Both the position numbers and the translations under genes were made by a program. Below are positions 53,841-64,000 of a DNA stretch of 64,000 bases, one piece after another (the first letter of the stretch is position 1; each line of letters opens with the position of its first letter). The notes beneath the pieces are model-generated. The model was not told the DNA's origin. It saw only the letters and a program-made list of their open reading frames with translations, and searched no databases. Origin of the DNA: Craspedostauros australis (lineage: Eukaryota > Bacillariophyta > Bacillariophyceae > Mastogloiales > Achnanthaceae); assembly GCA_026770025.1 (NCBI GenBank), contig JAMXDE010000005.1, forward strand, positions 1,302,001-1,366,000, given 5' to 3'.

Positions 53841-56800
53841 TCACTTCGTGGTGGGAGGAGCCGGCGGAATAGGTTTCGCCACCTTCATCTGGGGTCGCAC
53901 TGCGGCATGCGGTGATGCGGCCTGGATGGGGGCAACTGCCGTGGCCTGCGGACGTACGTACGTCTGGACAGGAACCTGCGTGGCGACCTTGGCTCCAATG
54001 GGAGCGGGAGCCGCAGCAGGAATGGGGGCTCGAACGGGTGCCGGCGCCGCCACAGGAACACGCGCTTGTGGACGCATCTGGACAGGTATAGGCGCAGGTG
54101 CAGGGGCTCGCACGGGTGCACGCACAGTCGCCCGTACTGGTGCTGCGATTGGCACTGGTACAGGCACTGGCGCTGGGACAGGCGCAGGGGCTCTCACTGG
54201 GGCTGGGATTGGCACCGGCACTTGAGCAGGCGATGGTGCGGGCACCTGCGCTCTCACTGTTGGTATCGTTCGACGCTGCGCGGGTCTCGTGCCATTCTGC
54301 TGAGCAGTTACGTAACGGACCGCGGTTTGCTGCTGCTGCTGCTGCTGCTGAGATCTCTGCTTGGCTTGCGCAGCCCGTTGACTGGCCTTCGCGGCAGCTG
54401 CCTTCTGGCGGCGGATCGTTGCTGCGGAAGGCTTTGCTGCAGTGTGTCTCCGATTCGAACTTTGTGCTCCCCTTGCGCTGGCGCTCGACGCACCGTTCAA
54501 CTTTGACGCTGCTCGTTTACTGGGAGGTCCAGCCTTTGTCACGGCCTTGACTTTGGCGTTCATTGCGGCTGTGGCGTTGCTGGAAGCAGCAGCGGCGGCA
54601 GAGGCGCTTCGTTGCTTGTCGGCCATATCAAGAATTTGGAGTGGCCACATCTCTGCCCGACCTCCAGGCCAACTGGTAGCGATGGTCGCCTGGACAGACT
54701 GCGTATGCGAGGCATGGATTCCTACAAAGGTTGCAGGACTGCCAGGAGGAACACCAGGAATTGAAATAGGTATCGTCTGTTTGCGTGATTTCGCTCTTCT
54801 GATTGCCCCAAATGAACGTCGTGGCTTGCCTCTTCGCGTCGTTGTCTCTGTCGCCAGAGATGCCGATGGCGGTACGCAAGCGGCAGCTTGTACGCCTTCA
54901 TTCAGTCCAGTCGGTGTCGTATCCATTGGCTCAGTTTGGGTGCTGCTATCAGCTGGCGGAATGTTTGCCGGAATACTCGTAAGTAGACTAGTCTTTGCAT
55001 CGTTGCAACTAATCCGTAACGCAGCCTGCGAAGTTGACTTGTCAGCTGTTGCTGTTGCTGCAGGTGCTCCTGTGGCAGGTAGATATGTATCTGAAGGTGT
55101 TTGTGTCCTGTCAGGTTGGGATACATCCGACGCTTTCTTATTGGATAGAGCTTCCCATCGATTCTGGCACTGCTGCGCTGAACGGAATTGCAAATGTTGC
55201 ACTTGGTTAAGAGAGTGAGCTGAGTCCGAGGCGTTCGTGGATCCCAAGCTCGCCATCGTCGTCATCGTTGGAAGGCTGGAAACAATTCTGGCGATCATGA
55301 TCCAATTCTTGCTGTACTTGTTGACGCAGCCGGTGAGCATGTCGTCCTGTTCCTTCGTCCACATGATAGGTGTTCCACCGGAGGCTTCTTGGGGTATCTT
55401 CACCCCCATCGGCAGCGAAATCCCAACCCAAGTCCTCCTGTGCACGATCTGCGTCATCCCCAACGTGGATGCGAAGAAACCGCCGCGGAATGGACCAAAA
55501 TCGACGCGACGTGGTGCCGTCATCGACTGCTCCAACGTCGCAAGTTGCTCATCCGCCAGCGCCAACACAGGATCTGTTCCTTCACTTGTAGTTGCAGGTG
55601 CAGATGCGGCCAGCCGTGTTCCAATCGGCCTCCACTGATGCATACTGTTTTGCGTCTGATGGCTGTTCATCACCTTCAGTGACGCACCGGGGCCTTCTTC
55701 GAACAGTCGACCTGGCTTCCAGCAACGACTTGCTGCACGTCCAGCTACGCGACCAACGATGCGACCGGCGGCTAGTTGGTACGATCTCGACTCAAACAGC
55801 GATAGACCTGTAGTGTACTGCCGAGATGCAAAGGAGCTGAGCAACCTTTGTTGGTGAAAGTCTGTGATCTTGATGAATGGGACATTCACGTTCGCATTCA
55901 TGGTGCTGTTGGTTGTGGCTGTGGTTGTGGCTGTGATAGTGGCGGTGGTTGTGCTGCCCTTTGTAATGAACACACCATTGGACACGACCGAATGCGGAGT
56001 CGGAGCAGACATCGACGTGGTTGTTGCTGGCGCAGCCGGGGCGGCCTGGACTTTCTTCTTCGTCTTCTTTGCTCCAACCGGGACGAGAGGCTCATTCGAA
56101 ACGATCCTCCCCAATGCCGTTGCAGATGCAAAGTATGCCGCCTTGGATTGCATGGTTGCCCACATAGTATCGGTCATCCCACCAACGGGTTGCTTGAACG
56201 TTGGCAAGTTGGACTCGACGTACAGCTGCTGGCCAGTCCTTTTACGCTTGGTGAAAAGAAGGACAGAATCCAACCTCTTATCATTCTCATCCGCATCCAG
56301 TTCTTCTGCGCTGCACGGCGCGAATGGCGACAAGACGTCGTCATCACGAAAGTACAGCGATCGGGATGGGAATTCGCCGAGAGTTGTCTGCGATGCAATC
56401 ATCGTTGATTCTTCATCCCCCGGAAGCACACCAGAGGCAAGAAGGCCAAAGTCTTCATCGAATAAGTCGAATGTGGGGTCATCGGCTTCAGGAGCTGGTG
56501 GGTTGGCACATTCTGGCTGCGGCTGCATCAGTGGTTGCTGCTGCATGGTTGTGATGGGGATTGGATTGATCTCTGGCAACGATGGCGACGTGGATGGTGT
56601 TGGCGTGATTGTCGTGAGATCGGTGTTGGTCGGCGGGGGCAATGCTGTTGATAGGGTTAACGACGGGGCAATGTCGATGGCCTCTGTTCCTGGCATTGGA
56701 TCATCAAGCAGCGTTGTCAGATCGGACAAGTCCATATCTGCCAATGTCGGATCTTCGATCTTTGGCCTCTTCGACTGGGGAGATGCATCAATCATCATGC

Positions 56801-59800
56801 CGTCCGATTCCTTCCGTTTCATCATGACCGGGGTGGGTTCGATCTGTGTCAGGAGATTGATGGACGTCTCCTCGTTGAACTGCTTGTCCTGCTTGGCTCT
56901 TTCGTAAGACTCTCGAAGGCCTGGGAACAACGGTGGGAAGTAAATCACAGCCTCGCAACCTTGGTTTCCATCCCCGGTGTCCAACGTGGCCGTGGTATCC
57001 ACGAACTGCTTCACGAAGGCATTCAGCCGTTTCTTGTACGGTGCTGTGTCGCTCCTTTGCTGCTGCTGCTGATCATCGGATTTAGTGTCCACAGGAAGAT
57101 CATAGAAGATCACTGTTGGGTCGGAATCGTCCAAGGAATCCGAGTCCAGCGATGTTGCCGCATTCGGAAGAGAACCGTTGACCGCGTCATAGTTTGCATC
57201 TTGCAAAGCATCGCCGGCAACACCTGCAGCGGTAGCGGCTTCCGACTCCGAATTGGGATCAATCGATGCTGTTGTGCACACGAGCGTGGTGCGTGCAATG
57301 GCATTGGAGCCGAAGCACAGGTCGTAAATGAACATGCGCAAGCACATTGACGGCATATCCATTCTAGAGATGATTTCGGGAGGGAGATAACCTTGGAGTG
57401 CAGCTTGTGTGTTGGGATGGATGACCATGGTCTTGGAGGTAGTACTGTGGGTGCTGCGGAGAGCGATTGAATCCTCATCATCTCTTTCGTGACTAATGAG
57501 GGTCGTGACGAAGTGCATCTCCTGGCTCATCTCCGAATCGTGCATCCTGGCCATCGCAGGAGGTGCGGAGACGTCGTCAAATGGAAAGAAGATCGCTGAC
57601 GAATCATCGCGCGGGGAGAACAGCCGATTGAGTGGAACCTCCGTTCCGAGGATGGTCGATAGTGGCTCACCTCGGAGTTGCAGAATGTTCAATGCCGGAA
57701 ATTCAAAGAAACTGGAGGAGGTGGTCTTCGCGCTCTGCCTCCAGAGGTTGACGGCGTCTGCCGACGCCCCCGGCAGCTGCAGACGACTTCGTTCATCCAC
57801 GGGCCAACGCAGCATGGTCCCATTCCCCAGCAGGTTGGTCGGCGTGCCGCTCCCCAGCAACGTGTCTTCGATTGTGTCGCTGCAGACCAAGCGAAGGAGG
57901 CGCACTCTCTCGCTCGCGGATGCAGATTTGTTCCGTGCCAAGCTTCGTGCCGCAATGTACTTCATGCTAATTTCCCCGCTCCCGCTCCAGTCATCGTCAA
58001 GGCAAATCACTAGATCTGCCAATTCAACGCCCAGTCCTCCTGCACCACCACCAAGCATATCAGGTGACGCGATGACGATGTTGGACGAGGGGTGGCTGTC
58101 ACCCGTGTTGCCAATCGCATTGAAGTTGGACAGCGTGCGTTGGACTTCGGCCCATGCCATGGCTGCTTTTTGAGATGCCGCTTGACCACCATGCGCCAAA
58201 TTGGGCGATGCCGAATCAAGAAGTATCTCTTTCGTGCTCATGGCATTGCTTGACAAATCGCGATGGGCGATCCCGACTGAATGAAGCAGAAGCGATGAGA
58301 GGATCCGCGCTTCTAACATAGTTGCCAGAATCGCGATACGCTTCGGCCGTGACTGCTTCTTCTTTGACTTTGACTTGGATTTGCTCGGCTTCCACCGATT
58401 GTCCGCGGACAGCAAGTCTTCCAGCTCCTCTTCTCCTTGCATCGCATAGCCGCAATCGTAGCGGATTATAGAAAGCAGCTCTCTGTACTTGGCGGATCGT
58501 TCCAGAATCAGCTTGGCTGCTTCGACATCTGGCTGCGAGGCGCTGATTGCGGGTTTGCTGGAGGGGCTGTCCAATCCATGCAATGTGACGCTGTCGAACC
58601 GATCCGCCAGGTGCTTCTGCTTCAGCTTGGATGTGATGACGGTGCTGCCGAAGACTTCATCCAACTTAGAATGCACGCAGAGCTTTCGCAGCGCCATCAA
58701 TGCCACAGTACTGGTTTGCCCGCCCAGAAATTCGGCATCGTTGGGAGACCGATTGAGCTTGCCGGACAGCGCGCCACGCACGACAGCGCAGAATGCGTCG
58801 TAATCTTCTCTTTGTTCGTCCGGAGTTGTGCAGGAACGCGTTTCCCATCGCAAACCGCCACGCGATCGGGACGTGACTTGCTCCGCCGTGACGATGCCTT
58901 CGATTTCGATGAAGAATGGGCTCGAAATGTCCTCGAGCACATGCCGCACGCGCTTCACCTTGTCGGCTGTGGACTTTTTACCTCTCTTTCGAGCCCAAGT
59001 GAGGACACGGCGGCTGATGGACTGTTCCGACCATCTGAATAGCCTTGGTCCAAGGATGAAGGCCGCTCGAAGTGCCAGCAACACGACTCGTTGCTTCTCG
59101 GTGATGCCCAGCGCGCTGAAGACAGCATCGTCCGATCCAGTGTACTCGACAATGAGACGATTCGCATTCCCTTCCAGCGCGAAATGGACGACTTCGTCCC
59201 ACCATGACACTGTCATGAGTTCGCACGAAATTGCCTTGCTTTGCTCACCACTGTCCTTGTCCGACATGCCGCGACGATGCAACTGACCGCCCAGACCAAA
59301 CTGTAGCGACTTTTGGAATGCGATTGGATGCCTGCAATCGATCGCGACAGCATGGAATTGAGATATCGACTTCCCAAGAACTGTTCTCATGCGTGGCAAG
59401 GCTGCGAGTTCGCACACGATAACATCACCCGCCTCAAGCTTCATGGAATGCACTTTGATGTCGTTGGAATTGCTGATACCACCCGACAGCCCAAACGACA
59501 GCACATCCATGTCTTTGAAACGACTCAGTTCGTGCTTCCATCGAATCTGCGAGATTTGGCATGGTACGAGTTGGAGAACAGAAGAGTGCGCGAAACAGAT
59601 GAGTGCACGCACATGCGAGATAAGTCCAATCGCGAATTAGGGACGAGAGAGTGATGGAATGAGTGAAGAGTGGTGAGAAAATTGACGACACTTTGTGTGT
59701 GTTGTGATGGCAAGACATACAACGTACATCGGTTCACGTCGCCGCGGTGTCGTCATCTTCGTCGCTGTTCCCATACTAGTACGTATTCATAACTTACCAC

Positions 59801-62695
59801 GCTGGATGCGGGACACACAAGCACTTGTGGACCATGGGCGCGTTGCTTCCAAAGCAAGGTACACGTCGCTATTGTCTTTCCGGAGGACGCCGGTCCTGCC
59901 AGAACACCGCCAGGTGTATGCTCCGTCCGCCCCCACAGCTCCTCCAGTATTTGGATGGCCTCCTTTTGACCTGCGTAGAGGCTGAAGCTATCCGTATCGA
60001 ATACTTTCAGCTTCTCACCCTTGGAGGATGATCGTGATCGGCTGTCAACTGGACCTTCGATGACCTTCTCGATGTTGTCTGATATTTCCTCCAGTGAAAG
60101 CTCCTTTTGTTCAACGGCGGCATCGCCATCTGCGTTGTCGTCTTCGCTCTCCAACGAGGAGTTGTCAATGTCCATGTCATCGGATTCCTTGCTTTTGTTG
60201 TCGTCACTTTGGTCATCGTCGTTGGCGTTGCCATTTCGACTGCCATGTTCGCTATCCTCTGAATCGGCATTGACGTCGACATCCGGGAGCGGTTTTCCAA
60301 TGCGGCTGTGGTATTCACGGAAGGCTTGTCTGTACGCTTCATCGCTTCTCGGCGCAAAACCAGCGTTCTTCATGGCTCCAACGAATTCATCCATCATCGC
60401 GGCTATGTTCTTGGCAACTGTCTGAGCTTCCGTCCTATCGCTGTCGGTGGGCGGGGGATATACTTCTGATGCAGATGCTGTGCGAGCCAGATCTTCGCGA
60501 TCCTGCATTTTGGTTGGAGTTGCTGTGGCGGCGCGCGTCGTGCTCCCGTTGGCGTCGTTGCGTATCGATGGTTGTGGCGATTCGAGTGTGCTTGGCATGG
60601 GTGTTGAAGGTGCCGATGGTTTGGTGGTGAAGTGAGGATGCTTCGAGAGATGCTTCCCCAATGATCTCGCTGCCACGTGTTTCCATTTGCGCTCTTCGAT
60701 GAAGTCAGTCGCCATCCATCTCATTTCCTGCAGCAGGGTATCCCAATGCGTCTTTCGTCGTGCCGGTAACCGTGCTGGCTCTGTAGCTGTGCCCAGATGC
60801 GCCAAATTTCTTGCCGATGCGGATGACATGTGATGCGATCGTGCTGCTGTCGTCGCAGATGTGGCTGACGATGCTGTCGCCGTCGATTTCCGATTCCCCT
60901 GTGCAGTTGCTGCCGTTGATGTAGCTGTTGGTGGCCCTGGGTGTGGTATTGGATTGCCATTGCGATCAACATAAAGCAGTCCATCTACGTCTCTCTGCTG
61001 CTGCTGCTTGACCATGAGACGACCGAGCTTGGCGAGAATTTGTTCCCGCTTTTCGCGCAATGCGATGGCCTCCGGAAAGATGACTGGCGGCTCCGCGAGC
61101 AAATTCTGAGGCAATGTTGATGGTGCTGCTGTGGCGTGCTGCGGCATGATTTGCAAATCCTTCTGAGACGATGTCGTGGATAGCTTTGTGTTCGATGCTG
61201 ACTTTGTGACCCGTGCTCCCTGCTGTTTGTCCTGCTTTGTGGATCCACCCGCTGCTTTGTTGCCTGACGCTTTGCTGCTGAGGATGGTAGTTGAAGCTGC
61301 TTTCCGCATCGCCTTCGGAGTCACCGCTTGCGGGATGATGCTGCTGCTGCTGCTGCCAACCTTGAGCGCTTGCATGGAGGTGGACGTCTTCAAGGTCGTC
61401 TTGGATGATGCTGAAGGTTGATGCCTCTGCGCTGTCCCGGTCAGTTTGGATACCGCACTTGTCGCTGGTTGTGACGAGCTGGTGCCAGTCGTGATACTGG
61501 TCGAAGACGTCCCTGGAGCAAGCGAGGAGAGAGCAGCATTCATGCGTTTGCCAACACTCGCACCCCTTCTCAATGACAACGACGTCCGCTTTTCTGCAAG
61601 ACCGTCCTCCGACCGACCCCTCTTGAGACTGGTGGAAGCCTTTTTCGTGAGATCTTTCCACATAGCGATATCTTCCGTCACAGAGGTTGTCGTGACATTG
61701 GATGGGGCGACCCCTTTCGCATTCTCATCCAATCGTCTCTGCGAGACCTCTCGGCATAGCATCATTCGGTTTAGTAGCATCCGTCTGTGTGCAACAATCG
61801 CGCGAATTCTGGCCTCTCTGCTATTCGACATTTGTACCTGCTGCGTCGCCTGCTGCGTCGCCTGCTGTGTTGTACTTGCAACAATTCCTCCTGTCGATGG
61901 AGCAGGGACAGACACTGCGGCTATTTGTGGCTGCGCGCTCTTCACCACTGAATCATTCTGATCTGTTTCACTCGTTGCGGCTGCTTTCGTTTGATTGCGT
62001 CCTTTGGTTGCCACTGGCTGAAGGTTGGTGGAATTTGCTGCCTCCGTCGACGCTGTTGCTGGCTTTGTTTCTGTCTTTGGCAACGCTTTGACTTCCTGTT
62101 CGGATGATCTTGCAACTGCTGCTGCTGCTGGGGCAGTGACTGCCTTCATGGCTGAAGCTGGCGTTGACTTCGCAGTCACATTGAGACTGGCAGATTGGGC
62201 TGGCTGCTGTTGGTGTTGGTGTTGCGATTGCACAGCTGCTGTCCGAGCTGGTGCGGATACTGGCGCCGCCGCTGAAGTCGGTGTTCGTGACTGCAGTTGC
62301 GCGGCTGCCGCTGATGTTGCTGCCGCTGATGATGCTCCCGATTGCACATCGCCGGAAGGCTTGGAGTCTGCCGCTGCGCTCGCTCCGTTCGTATTGCCTG
62401 CTGTGTGTATGGTTGCATGTGCAGTCGCAGCCGTCGACGAAGAGGATGGTGGTGATGTAGATGTAGGCGCAGGCGTAGACATGGATGTAAATGTAGATGC
62501 TGACACAGGAGCTGATGTCTGCGGCATTTGTGCTTGCGCTTGTGTTTGGGGTTGCGCGGCGGCGTTTTTGTCGGAGGTGTCGGCTGAATTGGCCGCGCGA
62601 TCTGCGCGCGTTCGACTTCGGCGGGACACGCTATTGTTTGACGGCCCAGCACCATCGTTTTCAGGCCGTTTGCGCTTGTTTCTCGTGGAAGACAT
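53841..62695 (-). CDS. EP400/Eaf1-like HSA-SNF2-SANT protein with degenerate ATPase, two exons
   Basis: Exons 62695-59798 and 59546-53841, with a 251-nt intron (GTG/GTAAGT, CGCAG acceptor). Product about 2867 residues. The N-terminal 640 residues are Gln/Ala/Ser/Thr-rich. An HSA domain, the actin-related-protein dock of such remodellers, is at about 645-690 ([29 protein letters not shown]). The SNF2 domain starts near 915 ([14 protein letters not shown]), Walker A is GPASSGKT (about 933-940), and the splice joins LVCPASSV to [12 protein letters not shown]. Motif II should be DEAH/DEGH but reads IDCRHPI (about 1035). The C-terminal helicase lobe ends [20 protein letters not shown] to [15 protein letters not shown], without the GQ of motif VI. 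A SANT domain is at about 2345-2430 ([20 protein letters not shown] to QQCQNRW). The tail is a Pro/Ala/Val repeat. NuA4/TIP60-type scaffold is the best reading; catalytic activity is doubtful. Confidence 0.82.
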
Positions 62696-63730
62696 CCCTC
62701 AGATGCTGCTCCGATACGGTGCCTCAATCATGTGCGGTGGCTTGTGTTGGGGGGAGCTGTTGATGGCTCGTCTTGGGATGTATTATGTTATATTTGGTTA
62801 TGCTCTATTGTATTTGGTTGCACCTGGGTGTATCTGGGATCCTTGCTGCTGTGCTGGGGTTGCTTGCTTCTTGATCGCAGGGATACGAATCGAGACAAGA
62901 CAAAAAGAGAGGCAACAAGGAGGAGGAGGAAGGCAAAAGGGAAGAGGAGAGAGCTGCCCTCTTGTTCTATTGATTACTGCCGTTGCTGCTGTTGCTGTTG
63001 TTGTCGTGGGCTGATTTCTTGTTTCTCTTCGTGGCTCCTTCGTCTTCGTGTTGTTGTTGCTGCCCCTTGTTTGTTGCAAGTTTTGCTTCACTCTCCTTTG
63101 TTTCTTGGCGTCCCGCTCTCTGTTTGCTGCTCTTCGCCTACGTGTCGTCTCCTTGTCGCAGCTCCAGACGGACAAAGCCGATGGTTCTGGCGTGGCGCCA
63201 AAATTGTGGCTGTGTGAGCAGGAACGCAGTCTGTCCGGTTGTGCGTGTTTTTTGGGACCATAAGTGGCATGATTTCAGTGCTTTTGATTGGTCAACACTG
63301 ATTGGATGATAATCACTTGTAAACCGTGTCATTTAGCGCATGCGAACGCTACGCTGTCGCTGCGGACACTCGTGCGATCTATCCAGTCCAACCCATGATC
63401 CGGACATCGCCAGCCTCACAAATTCAAAATCCAAACCCAGATCCAAAATCAGAACCAGAACCAAAGCGAAAAAGCAGATGATTGGAGTCAGCACGCAAAG
63501 AGAACCAGGTAACGGCTACGAGGTATCATATGTGCGAGTATGGTTGAGAGATGAAGAGATGATCACTGATTGCACCACACAGTAGATCGATACCATAATA
63601 GCAGGTTTGCATTGCAGGTCCTGCTCACAGTCCTATCAACCAATACGTGTGAGAAACCCGGCACGTTTGCCTTCCCCCTCAGCAAAGGCATACTCCCCGG
63701 TCGTCGTCATCATATCTCTTTTGAATATCC
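62696..63730. other. intergenic region between two minus-strand genes
   Basis: About 1 kb. GTTGCTGTTGCTGTTG runs near 62985 and purine-rich stretches near 62905-62955; no gene recognised. Confidence 0.5.
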
Positions 63731-64000
63731 TCACTGTGGAGCGAGTGCGAGGATCGCAAGGAGACCTGCCACGGGCTTCCCGCCGTTCTTGCGGATTGTG
63801 GATCGCTTCATCGCCAGCACCGTGAATCCATGCCTGGATGCCAACGTTTCCAGATAGCTCCGCTTGTGCGCGAATCGCGCGTTCGCGTGCAACTTGAACG
63901 GCCGCTCGTCCACAGCCGACTCCTGCATCAGTTCAGTGGAAAAGCAGAAGACTGCGTGCGGTGGGGTCAGCGATCGCGCGGCGCCTTCGAATGTTGCGTC
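63731..64000 (-). CDS. C-terminal end of a SAM-dependent methyltransferase (5' truncated)
   Basis: The frame is open from the right edge of the window to the stop at 63731, about 89 residues, so the start lies beyond 64000. It reads HAVFCFSTELMQESAVDERP, then KLHANARFAHKRSYLETLAS, RHGFTVLAMKRSTIRKNGG and KPVAGLLAILAL. Strand-helix-strand order with NARFAHKRSYLETLA-x-HGF and IRKNGGKPVAG is typical of the end of class I methyltransferases related to the TPR-linked and 3-demethylubiquinone-like groups, where this last part packs over the SAM-binding core. The SAM-binding GxGxG motif is not in the window, so the substrate cannot be judged. The ATG at 63928 is internal. Confidence 0.7.
   Translation of the reverse strand, partial: DATFEGAARSLTPPHAVFCFSTELMQESAVDERPFKLHANARFAHKRSYLETLASRHGFTVLAMKRSTIRKNGGKPVAGLLAILALAPQ

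Noticed and set aside
1-64000. tRNA, rRNA, CRISPR arrays, transposons and virus-like elements
   Set aside because: Looked for T-loop-like GTTCGA sequences, terminal repeats, transposase, reverse-transcriptase and capsid-type protein motifs; none gave a supportable feature. The GTTCAA near 33963 does not fold into a tRNA by eye.

Overview
This window is nuclear DNA from a eukaryote with spliceosomal introns. It is most likely a photosynthetic stramenopile, and diatom-like. The supporting evidence is: (i) two proteins whose N-termini look like a signal peptide followed by an ASAFAP-type cleavage site with Phe at +1 (4018-4548, 30175-31152), the targeting signal for plastids of secondary red-algal origin; (ii) a secreted leucine-rich-repeat protein with a Pro/Thr-rich stalk and a Cys-rich C-terminus of the style common in diatoms; (iii) a single-chain multidomain acetyl-CoA carboxylase; (iv) short GT-AG introns (about 200-700 nt) with GTACGT/GTGAGT/GTAAGT donors. 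The species itself cannot be named from the sequence.

Layout, left to right: end of an unknown gene (+, to 320); GFA-fold protein with two exons (+); plastid-targeted unknown (-); protein with two copies of a Trp/basic domain (-); family II Mn-dependent inorganic pyrophosphatase (+); DHHC palmitoyltransferase with three exons (-); acetyl-CoA carboxylase with two exons (-); proteasome lid deubiquitinase RPN11 (+); plant-type Fpg DNA glycosylase (-); phosphoserine phosphatase (+); conserved unknown with a membrane anchor (-); probable mitochondrial inner-membrane protein (+); CpcT/CpeT-family lyase (-); telobox-like Myb protein (+, 3' end unresolved); LRR protein with three exons (+); RING-PHD protein (-); eIF3i with four coding exons, the first being only the ATG (+); small possibly acylated protein (-); disordered protein built on a repeated LVATKSGTLHGMR motif (-); type II membrane glycosyltransferase (+); HAD-fold phosphatase (+); a 2867-residue HSA/SNF2/SANT protein of the EP400/Eaf1 type whose ATPase looks dead (-); and the 3' end of a methyltransferase (-, runs off the right edge).

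The genes do not form an operon or a pathway cluster. They are mostly housekeeping functions in alternating orientation, with intergenic spaces of about 0.2-1.9 kb. The loosest functional links are lipid and lipid-modification functions (carboxylase, palmitoyltransferase), protein turnover (RPN11, RING-PHD), and chromatin or genome maintenance (EP400-like, RING-PHD, Myb, Fpg). No rRNA, tRNA, CRISPR array, transposon or virus-like element was recognised.

The most interesting items are the apparent pseudo-ATPase inside an EP400/Eaf1-like scaffold, the multi-copy LVATKSG repeat protein, a GFA-fold protein that keeps its structural zinc site but lacks the catalytic one, a tandem W-E-L-G domain protein, and an eIF3i gene whose first coding exon is only the start codon. 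Splice junctions were assigned by eye from GT-AG sites plus reading frame and family continuity; no alignment or transcript data were available.
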